From contig CAMUZR010000010.1 in NCBI GenBank assembly GCA_947165255.1, forward strand, positions 1 through 64,000: a stretch of DNA of 64,000 nt, in the 5' to 3' direction. Each line of letters opens with the position of its first letter. Position 1 is the first letter of the stretch. This DNA is from an uncultured Bacteroidales bacterium. Its GTDB lineage: Bacteria; Bacteroidota; Bacteroidia; Bacteroidales; P3. Below, in pieces: positions 35,301 through 43,322 of the stretch. The notes under the pieces are model-generated. The model ran no database searches, was not told where the DNA came from, and saw only the letters and a program-made list of their open reading frames with translations. The translations under genes and the position numbers were made by a program.

Positions 35301-38300
35301 AACCAGCTACTACTATTCCGGTAGCTACTATCCCTACACCTATTCCTACTACCATCACTCCGGTTCCAGCTGTCTCTATATGGCTTCCAGCAGTTACCCC
35401 GGCTCTTCCTATAGCAGCATGATCATTCTTCCCGAAATGGGAGCCCGTATCGACACCCTCACCCTTTCGTTCTATATGATGGGCGACTACACCGCTTACA
35501 GTACCTACCGTACCGATGTGGGCGTCCTGGCCAATCCGGCCGACACCTCCACCTTCGAGCTTATCGCCTCCTTCCCCTTCACCTCCGACGACGGTGAATG
35601 GCAGTTCTGCGAGGCCAACCTCAACGGCTACACAGGCACTGGCCGCCACATCGCCATCCGCACGGGTGATGGCAGCGATTCCTATTATCTTGACGATATT
35701 CTTGTGGAGTACTTCAACCCTTGCATTACTCCTAGGAACCCCCGTGCCAGCAACGCCACCACCTCTTCCGTGCTCCTCTCCTTCACCGACACCAACAATG
35801 CCGGCAACTACACCATCGTCTACGGCACCTCCGACGATATCGCCAATGCCACCGACACCATCCAAATTACCACCACCTCTACCACCCTCAGCGGCCTTGC
35901 CACTGCCACCCAGTATCACGCTTGGGTACGTGTCAACTGTCCCGACAACCAAAGCAAATGGGTAAAGTTCCCCGTTTTCAGCACCCTCTGCGACCCCCTC
36001 CCGGTGGACAACCTCACCCCCTACGAGATCAATTTCGAGCAGGGACTTGACAGCTGCATGAACCAGGAACGCATCTCCGGCTCCACCGACTGGGAGGTCG
36101 CCACCACCACCGCCAATCCCGTAGGCGCCTATAGCGGCGGCTATGTGGGTCAGCTTTATAACTCCAGCCGGGTCAACGAAACAATGCTCATCCTGCCCTC
36201 CTTCGACTTTACCGCCCTCGACCGCGGTGCCGAGCTCACCTTCTGGCATGCCCAGGTCCAGGGCAGTCATCAAGACCGTCTCTACGTCTATTATCGTACC
36301 AGCCCCACGGGCGATTGGGCAGTGATTGACTCCTTCACCACCCAAATCACCGCTTGGACGCAGCATTTCGTCACCCTTCCGTACTCGGGCAACCAGGCTT
36401 TCTATCAGGTCGGCCTCAAGGGCGTCACAGGTGGCGAAGGTGTCAAAATTGACGACATCAGTGTCCATGCCGCCCCCACCTGCTTCCGTCCCACCGACCT
36501 CGTGGTCGACAGCGTGGCCGATGGCTCTGCCACACTCTCCTGGGTGGGCTCCGCTCCCAGCTATCATGTCCGTTACCGCCGTGTGGGTACGCTCTCTTGG
36601 TCCAACGACACCACCACCAACAACAGCATCACCCTCACCGGCCTCCGCGGCCTTTCCGAATACCAGTGCATGGTACGTGGCCTCTGCTCTGCTACCGACA
36701 ACAGCCACTATAGCGAAATGGTCAATTTCATCACCACGGCCTGCGCCACTGAGTATGATTACTTCAACTACGACACAGCCGACTTTACTGCCTATTCTAC
36801 CTACTGGGCTCCAGGTTATTGCAATTACAACTACTCCTATTCCGAGACGCTCATCGACAGCGCCGACCTCGTCGGACTCGACCAAATCTCCGGCTTCGGT
36901 TTCAGCGCCACTTCTTCCAGCACTGCGGCTCTCAACAACTGCGACGTCTATTTCGGCCACACCTCCGACTCTGTCCTCAACTCCTTCAAGTTCGACAGCA
37001 CCTTTGTCCGCGTCTATCATGGCAGCCTCAACTTCAATTCCGCCGGCTGGCATCGTGTGATTCTCGACTCCCCCTTCCCCTACGATGGCCATAGCAACCT
37101 CGTCGTCGCCATCTATCGCAACAACTCCACCTCCGACTACAACTATCCCTATTTCGATGCCCATAGCACCGTCGGCAACAAGGTGCTTTCAGCCTACTAC
37201 TACGACCCCTTCACTCCCGCCCAGGCCAACACCATCTCGCCCTACTACAAACATGCCGACACCATCTCCCCCAACTATACGTTCATCGCCTGTGCCCCCA
37301 TCTGCCATGCGCCTACTATCACTGGCACCACCTCTTCTCTGTCTTCCATCGGCCTCACCTGGATTGCCGACGGCAACAATGTGCAGATTAGCTATAAGAG
37401 AAGCTCTTCCGACACCTGGTCCGACGAGATAGACGTCACCGGCAACAGCTATACCTTCACCGACCTCGACCACTCCACCAGCTACGATTTCCGCCTGCGT
37501 CAGGACTGCTCCGCCGATGAGTTGGGCCTGTCTGCCTGGGTGGGTGTCACCGCCGTCACCGACTATCTCTGCCCAGTGCCCACCAACTTGCAGGTGTCCG
37601 ACCTCGACAACGCCCATGCCACCTTCAGCTGGGATGCCGCTGACAACGACACCCGCTGGGAAATCCGTGTCTTCAACAACAACTTCAACCAGACTTACGA
37701 GGTCAGCAGCAATCCTGCCACCGTCAACGGCCTGCAGCCTGGCACCGCTTACCACGCCACTGTACGCACCCTCTGCGGCCCCGACTATGAATTCCAGGGC
37801 GCCTACTCCTCCAGCATCGACTTCACCACTCCCTACTGCGGTACGGTCAGCGGGGTCACCGGCGAGGCCATTGGCAACATTGCCCATCTGAGATGGAATC
37901 CCGGCAGCAGCGCCAGTGGCTACTACGAGATTCAATACGGCCGCGAAGGCTACACCGAAAGCGAAGTCTTGGGCTCTGTCATCAGTCCCGACACCGAGGT
38001 CTATATCTACAACCTCGTGCCCCATTTCACCTACGCCTTCCGCGTCCGTTCGCTCTGCGGCCTCTCGTGGTACAGCGACTGGAGCACTACCCCCTGTGTC
38101 ATCACCACCGGCGATGCCGTGGGCATTGACCAGGCCGCACCCGAATTCAGTTGCACCCTTTATCCCAACCCTGCCAACGGCTCTACCACCATCACCGTTT
38201 CGGGTGTCGAAGGCCCGGTGACCATCGAAGTGCTCGACATCAACGGGCGCCAAGTGGCTTCCGAAACCCTCAACTGCTCGGCCAACTGCTCCAAGCAAAT

Positions 38301-38388
38301 GGAGGTCGGCGGACTGGCCCAGGGTGCCTATTTTGTCCGTGTGGTCACTGCACAGTCCACCACTCTCCGAAAACTCATCGTCCAATAA
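32329..38388 (+). CDS. Giant secreted FN3-repeat protein with T9SS sorting domain
   Basis: This 2019-residue protein opens with a signal peptide (residues 1-24) and a domain with the DQYGDGWNGA motif. It then alternates roughly eight or nine fibronectin type III modules, each typically starting CPxP or CxxP and holding a GL-x-x-x-T-x-Y-x-x-x-V-R-T strand, with MAM-like jelly rolls (FSEGFENNG near residue 220, FAEDFEGF near 970, INFEQGLD near 1230) and a CUB-like part around 480-590 (SDYLYIYEG). The last about 80 residues are a T9SS type A sorting domain (CTLYPNPANGSTTITV to KLIVQ). Layout suggests adhesion or matrix binding. Coding-strand bias is strongly toward C, giving long false ORFs on the other strand. 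Confidence 0.88.
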   Translation: MKKIYTLLILLSFLLSFSTSAWAQCEGEATCTITISGTDQYGDGWNGAAITIYQDTIFIGTYSCAGASSVATFHVCQGPVSFSWSSGLYDSECGFTITDSIGATLYTHTSGTTIPTGVFCEDVACATCPRPTLINAFNVTADSATLEWADDEAASGWLYQLSTSRTTLGDWTFTADTNVEFTGLLANTAYYFFLKAICAADDTSAAALHSFRTACGDNPIPFSEGFENNGSNAPFCWSIWEKGSYDNYGYVYEYPQIYYYSYYAHTGSYLVNMYDAYGANSIITPRVLIPANQIEAQFWAAYSSYTDNFGSIQVGYTTTNDSATAVFHLVSVVPLTDAYALYTVDFDTVTTTDSVYVVFRSAGNNMSPSSAINILLDDVTIRQINNCPQVTDFTPIATVSHEITFAWTDTIGTAWEISYGPVGFDPDLSTVRIPASTNPFTLTGLSDSLTYEFYVRTVCGSQRGYWSLPVVARPNTIQMPESGTDTVYVCGTSISDPGGVSGVVPNYTTSYMVVYPNDSTATIRLTGNINLGSSDYLYIYEGVGISGRLLGQYSGSVSNINVASSIGPLTLYLSTGYSSYDGFVLTTHCEPLPTCTSPYDVQVSNVTGSSALVSWSYANFTTPQLFTIVATDTANEVTNYYTAADTARSFTITGLSQHTHYLLSVQATCDGGDTSLNADASFFTYCLSGGENVVGTGIANSYYVPVYIYGHAVSQQIFDSVVMAGVDTIFGVRFYNTSNATMIRNMAVYMDSTTRSSYSSYSEIEVQSPANRRFSGPVSIQPGWNEILFDSAFVYSGSGNITLTVDDNTGEYASSINWQASSTTDNMSVYAYSYNGDIDPTDSLSLSSVSTWSTGVVNLRANTVFLTPCGDASCVPPAVVVAATTSSSVTLSWVPGLYEDSWDIEYRQADSTEWNVHASSTSQDTAVISGLQPATHYVFRVTSLCGDTTASIEINATTRCAPVTDYPFAEDFEGFLATYSEPETQICWARSTSYYYSGSYYPYTYSYYHHSGSSCLYMASSSYPGSSYSSMIILPEMGARIDTLTLSFYMMGDYTAYSTYRTDVGVLANPADTSTFELIASFPFTSDDGEWQFCEANLNGYTGTGRHIAIRTGDGSDSYYLDDILVEYFNPCITPRNPRASNATTSSVLLSFTDTNNAGNYTIVYGTSDDIANATDTIQITTTSTTLSGLATATQYHAWVRVNCPDNQSKWVKFPVFSTLCDPLPVDNLTPYEINFEQGLDSCMNQERISGSTDWEVATTTANPVGAYSGGYVGQLYNSSRVNETMLILPSFDFTALDRGAELTFWHAQVQGSHQDRLYVYYRTSPTGDWAVIDSFTTQITAWTQHFVTLPYSGNQAFYQVGLKGVTGGEGVKIDDISVHAAPTCFRPTDLVVDSVADGSATLSWVGSAPSYHVRYRRVGTLSWSNDTTTNNSITLTGLRGLSEYQCMVRGLCSATDNSHYSEMVNFITTACATEYDYFNYDTADFTAYSTYWAPGYCNYNYSYSETLIDSADLVGLDQISGFGFSATSSSTAALNNCDVYFGHTSDSVLNSFKFDSTFVRVYHGSLNFNSAGWHRVILDSPFPYDGHSNLVVAIYRNNSTSDYNYPYFDAHSTVGNKVLSAYYYDPFTPAQANTISPYYKHADTISPNYTFIACAPICHAPTITGTTSSLSSIGLTWIADGNNVQISYKRSSSDTWSDEIDVTGNSYTFTDLDHSTSYDFRLRQDCSADELGLSAWVGVTAVTDYLCPVPTNLQVSDLDNAHATFSWDAADNDTRWEIRVFNNNFNQTYEVSSNPATVNGLQPGTAYHATVRTLCGPDYEFQGAYSSSIDFTTPYCGTVSGVTGEAIGNIAHLRWNPGSSASGYYEIQYGREGYTESEVLGSVISPDTEVYIYNLVPHFTYAFRVRSLCGLSWYSDWSTTPCVITTGDAVGIDQAAPEFSCTLYPNPANGSTTITVSGVEGPVTIEVLDINGRQVASETLNCSANCSKQMEVGGLAQGAYFVRVVTAQSTTLRKLIVQ

Positions 38389-38404
38389 CGATAGTACACT
38401 CTCT

Positions 38405-38465
38405 GCCGACAAAGCCCGTCGGCACAAAACAAAAGCGGGACCACTGTGGCCCCGCTTTTGTTTTG
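38405..38465. terminator. Bidirectional intrinsic terminator
   Basis: CAAAACAAAAGCGGG (38425-38439) and CCCGCTTTTGTTTTG (38451-38465) form a perfect 15-bp stem with U-rich ends in both directions; a small GCCGAC/GTCGGC hairpin lies just before. It would end both converging transcripts. Confidence 0.88.
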
Positions 38466-38513
38466 CTTCATCTGCTCATCTGATTCCGGCACGGCTCTGG
38501 GTTCCGGAGGACG

Positions 38514-41500
38514 TCATTTTTTCCGTCGGGTGAGCCTGTCGCATGCCGCCAGCATTCCGGGCAGCACCAACAGCACCAGCAGCACCGTGGCCAGCGCCCC
38601 TATCGAAATGGCCCGCACTATCGAAGCAATGGTGGGGTCCGTTACCAGCACCGCCATCGCTCCAGGCACCAATATCAGTATCAGTCCCGAAGTCAGGATG
38701 GTGTTTATAGACCTCCTGTAGGCTTCCTGCAGCGATGCGCCTATATCCAGGGTTCTCCTCTTCTCGCGGTAGTAGTTGGCAAAGAGGATGCCGTAGTCGA
38801 TGGCCGCACCCATCAGTATGCTCTGCACTATCAGATAGGCCAGATAAAGCAACGACCCGCCCCCGATGGCGCTCACCGACACATTCACGAACACTCCGGT
38901 CATCACCGTCGCCACCAGTAGCAGGGCCACCAGCACCGACCGGAAGGCGAGCAGCACGATAAGCAGTATGGCCGCTACGGTGAGCAGGGTTACCACGGTC
39001 ATCTCGTGTTGGAATCCGGCCTTCATCTCCGCCAGCATCACCGATTCGCCCACCGAGTAGTAGCCGTGGGGCAGGGCGCTGTCGCACAGCTGGGTGTATT
39101 TTTCTAAGAAAGCATACGTCTCGTCCGACTCGCTGGGCAGTCCCGTAATCAGCAGGGCCAGTGAATGCCGGTCGGAGCGGAGCCGGCCTAAGCCTTCGTT
39201 CAGGAGGTTCCGTATCTTGGCAAACCCCTCCTTCATCTCCGGCGTGACGAATTGGGCAAAGCGCGGGTCGTTCACCACCGAGTCGCCCAGGAAGGACACC
39301 ATGCCGCCCAGCGTAAGGGTCCACCCCTCGTCGTAGCGCTTGCTTCCGCCATAGTAGAGATACAGCAGCTCCATCATCTCTCTGCCCACCGGCTCGCCCA
39401 TGGCGCTGAAGTTTTGTGCCATCTCTGCCGCCGTATAGCGGTGGTTGCCGTACATCATCTCGTCCAGGAGGGTCAGCGGGTCTTGCAGCGGCTCCTCTTC
39501 CGGGGGTACGGTGCTGTCAGCCTGTGGTGTGGGGACAGCTGCGGTGGTGTGGGGCAGGGCGGTCGAGTCGGGCGTGGCGCTGGTGGCAGCCGTCTCGTCT
39601 TCTGCAGGTTGGGCCGTGGGCAACTCCTTCGCCGCGAAGGCCGAGTCCATAGTGGCCTGCAAGGCAAGGAGCTGCTGGCGTTGGTCCTCTTTAATCATGG
39701 CGGCCAGTGCCTTCCGTCTCAGTATGTCCTCGGTGAGGAAATGGACGAATGCGATAGGGGTAAGCTTTGCGCCGTTTTTCTTAGCCAGCCGGTAGACCAT
39801 TTTGGCCTGTCCCGCATCCATGGCAAGGAAGTCGGCCATCTCGTCGTAGCTCAGTTGCTTCAAAAGCAGGGTGGTGTCGCTATAGGGTGAGCGAACCGAC
39901 ACAGGCGTTCCGGCGCCAATTGCCTCGGCTGCGGGCGGGGCTTCCGATTCTTCGGCCTTGGGCATCGGAACCTCTTCCACGCTTATGTCCAACCCCTCGG
40001 CCAGTGCCTCCACCTCCCGCTCGGTGCTGTCGACAATAAGCTTTTCCTCCACCTGACCGTTCAGTTGGCGAAAATCGTCCAGCAAGGCCATCTTCTCTTT
40101 CATGTCGGCACTCATCTGGCTGGCTATGATTGAGCTAGGATCGTTAGCCTGCGCCAATATGAAGTCGGCCAATTGGGGGAATCCCAGCCGCCGCACCTGT
40201 TGCCCGTGGGCGGCATAGTATACCAGCCGCAGCACGTCTTCTGAGAGCATATCGGTCGAAACCCCTTCCATCATGCCGCCGGTCCCTTCCATCATCTGGG
40301 TCATGCTCTGTATGGCCGCCACCATCTGGGGCGCGGTGTACTCCCGCTGCATTAGCGAAGGGTAGGAGAGTCCCATTTCCACTCCGGGACACTGCAGCAG
40401 CGTGTCCAGCAGCCCGGCTACCCGTGTCTCGTCGGCGTTGTCGTAAATGAGCAGCACGGGGTTCTTCTTGGGAAAGAATTGGTTGATTTTCGACGCTTGG
40501 GCGTACTGAAAGGAGATGGGCGTTTGATTGTGCAGGATATAGGAGCCCACCAGCAGCACCACGAACAATGCCGTGAGGGGTATGCGGTATTTCTGGCTGA
40601 AGCGGGCGAGCCTGTCGGTGGGAAATCGGGGAACTCTTTTTTGCGAACGCTCTATCCCCTTCTCAAACAGCAGTATGAGTGTGGGCAGGACGGTGAAGTT
40701 GCACACCAGGCTGCAAAGTACGCCCTTGCTGAGCACGATGCCCAGGTCGGCACCAATTTTCAGCTTCATAAACACCAGCATCATCAGCCCCACAATGGTG
40801 GTGAGGGCACTGCTGAGGATGGAGCCTGCGGCATGCCGCACGGCGTTCTGCATGGCCAGCAGGCTGTCGTCGGTCTGCTGGCGCTCCTGCCGGAACCGGT
40901 TGATAAGGATGATGCTGTAATCCATCGAGAGCACCAGCTGCAGGATGGCCACGATGGAGTTGGTGGTCACCGACACGCTGGGCAGCAGGGCGTTGGTGCC
41001 GATATTGAGCAGCACGGCTATGCCGGTCGAAGCCAGAAACAGTACCGGCTCCAGCCACGAGGCGCACATGGCAAAAAGAATGACCAGCAGAAGCACCAGG
41101 GCGCCCAGCAGCATCTTGGGCTCGGCCGTGGTGCCGTCCTGCGCGGTCTCCACAGCGGCTATCTTCGGGTGGTGGCGGCCTATCTCGCGCCCCAACGCCA
41201 CTTGGTCCACGCTCTTGGCCACCCCCAATTCGTAAAGGGTGTGGATGCCGTTTTCCTGCACCGTCACATTGTCCACTTCGGGCAGCTGGTGCAGCTGGTA
41301 GCGGAGGTCCACCTTCTCTTCGGCTGTCAGGCTGTCGGCCATCACCCGCACATCGCCTCCCGCCATGTCGGCGCTGAGGTCGAACTCGCTCCCCAAGAGG
41401 TCCAACCCCGCCTTCATGGGCGAGTCGTCGGGCAGATATTTCGTCAGGTCGGTGTTGATGTTCACGTGGAACATCAGCACCCCGCACACGGCCGCCAGGA

Positions 41501-41552
41501 CCAGGGTGAGCCCCAACAGCAGGTAGCGGTAGCGGACAAGTATCTTACTCAT
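38514..41552 (-). CDS. MMPL/RND-superfamily exporter
   Basis: This inner-membrane protein of 1012 residues has the two-fold RND layout: helix 1 (about residues 8-27), a periplasmic domain, a five-helix block with SMDYSIILINRFRQER, then a second half with a very large periplasmic region and a second block holding GAAIDYGILFANYYREKR. The acidic residues in both blocks fit proton-driven transport; MMPL relatives move lipids or hydrophobic molecules. The second periplasmic region carries a low-complexity Ala/Pro/Thr/Glu stretch encoded near 39480-39620. I choose ATG 41552 (MSKILVRYRYLL); the longer frame runs into the upstream gene. Its start overlaps the stop of the lipoprotein gene by eight bases. 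Cargo unknown. Confidence 0.87.
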   Translation of the reverse strand: MSKILVRYRYLLLGLTLVLAAVCGVLMFHVNINTDLTKYLPDDSPMKAGLDLLGSEFDLSADMAGGDVRVMADSLTAEEKVDLRYQLHQLPEVDNVTVQENGIHTLYELGVAKSVDQVALGREIGRHHPKIAAVETAQDGTTAEPKMLLGALVLLLVILFAMCASWLEPVLFLASTGIAVLLNIGTNALLPSVSVTTNSIVAILQLVLSMDYSIILINRFRQERQQTDDSLLAMQNAVRHAAGSILSSALTTIVGLMMLVFMKLKIGADLGIVLSKGVLCSLVCNFTVLPTLILLFEKGIERSQKRVPRFPTDRLARFSQKYRIPLTALFVVLLVGSYILHNQTPISFQYAQASKINQFFPKKNPVLLIYDNADETRVAGLLDTLLQCPGVEMGLSYPSLMQREYTAPQMVAAIQSMTQMMEGTGGMMEGVSTDMLSEDVLRLVYYAAHGQQVRRLGFPQLADFILAQANDPSSIIASQMSADMKEKMALLDDFRQLNGQVEEKLIVDSTEREVEALAEGLDISVEEVPMPKAEESEAPPAAEAIGAGTPVSVRSPYSDTTLLLKQLSYDEMADFLAMDAGQAKMVYRLAKKNGAKLTPIAFVHFLTEDILRRKALAAMIKEDQRQQLLALQATMDSAFAAKELPTAQPAEDETAATSATPDSTALPHTTAAVPTPQADSTVPPEEEPLQDPLTLLDEMMYGNHRYTAAEMAQNFSAMGEPVGREMMELLYLYYGGSKRYDEGWTLTLGGMVSFLGDSVVNDPRFAQFVTPEMKEGFAKIRNLLNEGLGRLRSDRHSLALLITGLPSESDETYAFLEKYTQLCDSALPHGYYSVGESVMLAEMKAGFQHEMTVVTLLTVAAILLIVLLAFRSVLVALLLVATVMTGVFVNVSVSAIGGGSLLYLAYLIVQSILMGAAIDYGILFANYYREKRRTLDIGASLQEAYRRSINTILTSGLILILVPGAMAVLVTDPTIASIVRAISIGALATVLLVLLVLPGMLAACDRLTRRKK

Positions 41553-41928
41553 ACACTTTGCTCCAAACCTCCTCGACGTAAGAACCGTTAAAATCAATGA
41601 ACACTTTCACTTCCACCTGGTAGCCCAGTTCGGGGTCTAGCTTTTCGGTAATCGTGTTGTCGGCCAGTTGGGCCAGCCGGCGGGTGAGGGAACGCACGTC
41701 GCCGGGGGTAGTGTGCTCCACCCGCACGGTGTTGTCGTTCACCTTATGCCAAAAGCCGAAGAAGGAGTGTTGGAATGCCCGCTCGATGGCTTCGGGCGTG
41801 GTGTGCTTGGGCTGTTGATAGAGCTGCCAGTAGACCGTGCAGGTGATGGTGTCGTCTTTCTTCTGGCACGAAGTGGTCAGTGTCAACGCCAGTAGCCCAA
41901 CCAGTAGGAACAGGAATCTTTGTTTCAT
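41545..41928 (-). CDS. Small lipoprotein coupled to the MMPL exporter
   Basis: The protein has 127 residues. A type II signal peptide ends in the lipobox LTTSC (Cys near residue 21), so it is lipid-anchored. The rest is a compact alpha/beta sequence with VRSLTRRLAQLAD and a C-terminal VEVKVFIDFNGSYVEEVW. I recognise no family. ATG 41928 is chosen because the upstream promoter (42004-42034) would start transcription near 41998, downstream of the longer ORF start at 42006. Overlap with the exporter start suggests the two act together, for example as a substrate-binding or assembly partner. Confidence 0.75.
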   Translation of the reverse strand: MKQRFLFLLVGLLALTLTTSCQKKDDTITCTVYWQLYQQPKHTTPEAIERAFQHSFFGFWHKVNDNTVRVEHTTPGDVRSLTRRLAQLADNTITEKLDPELGYQVEVKVFIDFNGSYVEEVWSKVYE

Positions 41929-42003
41929 ATTGCCGCTTTTTGCTCCCAGCGGGGCGGAACCCCATGGCTGGGATAAAGTTTCTTTTTCAATCAATTGATT
42001 GTG

Positions 42004-42034
42004 CAAAAATACGCATTATTTCTGGATTGGCAAA
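42004..42034 (-). promoter_or_regulatory. Promoter for the lipoprotein-exporter pair
   Basis: On the minus strand TTTG (42034-42031) and TATTTTTG (42011-42004) are spaced by 19 bases, a full consensus match. The leader would be about 70 bases. Confidence 0.78.
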
Positions 42035-42039
42035 AATAT

Positions 42040-42300
42040 TTTTTCTCCGGTCCTGGCCGCCGGTTTGCCATGGCAGGGGTGTGGGTGGCTTCGCTTCATC
42101 GTGGTTCGATGTTCTATAGTTCGTCTATCGTTCTTTGGCAGAGAGCATCAAAGAACAATATGCCTTCCCTTGAGAATGGGTAGGGGAGAGGGCGCACCCT
42201 GAGGGGGACGAGCCACCATTTTTGAGGCATTGGACGCCACGGCCGTACCCTGCCGCGGAGAGACCCGGAGGAGCGGCGAAATGGGTTTTTGTAAAAAAAA
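42040..42300. other. Non-coding gap between divergent promoters
   Basis: No ORF of credible composition, RNA gene or known repeat was recognised here. The stretch is GC-rich in the middle (42180-42290), in contrast to the AT-rich promoters on both sides. Confidence 0.5.
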
Positions 42301-42332
42301 TTTGCGTATGTCAGATTATTGTTGTAATTTTG
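42301..42332 (+). promoter_or_regulatory. Consensus promoter for the 44-residue gene
   Basis: TTTG at 42301-42304 and TAATTTTG at 42325-42332 are spaced by 20 bases, a full consensus match. Transcription would begin near 42338, leaving a leader of about 70 bases. Confidence 0.8.
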
Positions 42333-42356
42333 CAAGACGTTTTCGATAGGGTAAAT

Positions 42357-42373
42357 ATTGCATTACGTGCAAT
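42357..42373 (+). promoter_or_regulatory. Small hairpin in the leader of the 44-residue gene
   Basis: ATTGCA and TGCAAT form a perfect 6-bp stem with a five-base loop inside the predicted 5' leader. It could affect RNA stability or translation; the role is unproven. Confidence 0.4.
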
Positions 42374-42408
42374 GAATCAAGAAGTTAAACGATAAAAATA
42401 ATTGTGTC

Positions 42409-42543
42409 ATGGGTATCAATGCAAACAAAAAAATGAAGAGAAGAAAGGTTAGAATCAACGGAAATAAGAACTCCACCAACAACTGGGGTATCAACGCCGC
42501 TGGTTGGAATGCCGTTCACAAGGCCGTTATCAACGCCGAGTAA
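42409..42543 (+). CDS. Small basic protein of 44 residues, unknown
   Basis: ATG 42409 opens a 44-codon frame: MGINANKKMKRRKVRING, then an Asn-rich part ending AVHKAVINAE. The first half is strongly basic, the second is neutral with two tryptophans (NNWGINAAGWNAV), a repeated GINA word appearing at both residues 2-5 and 28-31. It is flanked by a full consensus promoter (42301-42332) and an intrinsic terminator (42570-42596), so it forms a complete one-gene transcription unit. The basic start could bind nucleic acid. ATG 42433 (MKRRKV) is an alternative start. The transcript may instead be an RNA regulator; no family recognised. Confidence 0.65.
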   Translation: MGINANKKMKRRKVRINGNKNSTNNWGINAAGWNAVHKAVINAE

Positions 42544-42569
42544 TTAGGTCTTCTCATCGGAAAGAGATA

Positions 42570-42596
42570 AGGCTGCACTTCAGGTGCGGCCTTTTT
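42570..42596 (+). terminator. Terminator of the 44-residue gene
   Basis: GGCTGCAC and GTGCGGCC pair (one G-U) around a short loop and are followed by TTTTT. Confidence 0.82.
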
Positions 42597-42693
42597 CTGT
42601 TGTATGCCCCGTTTGCCAAAAAATGGCTTTGGCGGGGCAATAAAGTGGCGGCACAGCCGTTATTAGTGATTATTCATTAAAAAATTGATTGTT

Positions 42694-43296
42694 ATGAAAA
42701 AGAAAACTTGGTTACCAATTTTGATTATCGTTGCCCTTGTGGTGATTGCACTGCTGTGGGGCATTGGTGTGCGCAACAAGCTGGTTCAGAGCGAGGAGAA
42801 CGTCACTCAGGCTTGGGCTCAGGTGGAGAATGTCTACAAACGCCGTGCCGACCTCATTCCGCAGCTGGTGGCTACGGTTCAGGGAGCTGCCAATTATGAG
42901 AAAAGCACTATGACCGAAGTGGTGGAGGCCCGCGCGAAGGCTGGCTCGGTGCAGATTGACGCGAATAATCTTACGGAGGCCAATGTGGCGGAGTTCCAGC
43001 GGGCTCAGGACCAGCTGTCCAGCGCGCTTACCCGCTCGATGAATATTGTGGTGGAGCGCTATCCGGAACTGACTGCCACCCAGGGTTTCCGCGACCTGCA
43101 GACCCAGCTTGAAGGGACCGAGAACCGCATCACTACCGAACGCGGCCGTTTCAACGAGACGGTGAATGTGTATAACAAGCAGCTCCGCGTCTTCCCCAAC
43201 AATGTGGTGGCCGGCATGTGCGGTTTTGAAAAGAAGGGCTACTTTACTGCCCCCGAGGGAAGCGACGAGCCGGTTGAGGTGAAGTTTGATTTCTGA
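42694..43296 (+). CDS. lemA: LemA family protein
   Basis: LemA proteins are membrane-anchored helical-bundle proteins of unclear role, commonly next to TPM-domain genes. The 200-residue protein has an N-terminal membrane helix (residues 5-24), then the conserved ENVTQAWAQVENVYKRRADLIPQLVATVQG and the C-terminal VYNKQLRVFPNNVVAG. I place the start at ATG 42694 (MKKKTWLP); an in-frame TTG at 42685 is less likely. It is followed after 26 bases by the TPM gene, the usual pairing. Confidence 0.93.
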   Translation: MKKKTWLPILIIVALVVIALLWGIGVRNKLVQSEENVTQAWAQVENVYKRRADLIPQLVATVQGAANYEKSTMTEVVEARAKAGSVQIDANNLTEANVAEFQRAQDQLSSALTRSMNIVVERYPELTATQGFRDLQTQLEGTENRITTERGRFNETVNVYNKQLRVFPNNVVAGMCGFEKKGYFTAPEGSDEPVEVKFDF

Positions 43297-43322
43297 TTAT
43301 TGCCGCAAGAACAGTATAATCA

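Noticed and set aside
35299..37164. 621-codon open frame on the minus strand opposite the FN3 protein
   Set aside because: It is the shadow of a C-rich coding strand; the plus-strand protein has clear domains, signal peptide and sorting signal, while the minus frame is Gly/Val/Ala/Glu-rich without any motif.
37189..38427. 412-codon minus-strand frame
   Set aside because: Shadow frame that also runs through part of the bidirectional terminator.
40479..41591. 370-codon plus-strand frame opposite the MMPL exporter
   Set aside because: His/Gln/Gly-rich composition typical of a shadow; the exporter has membrane motifs and a promoter.
41929..42006. Longer start of the small lipoprotein
   Set aside because: The promoter would begin transcription downstream of that start and the signal peptide begins at ATG 41928.
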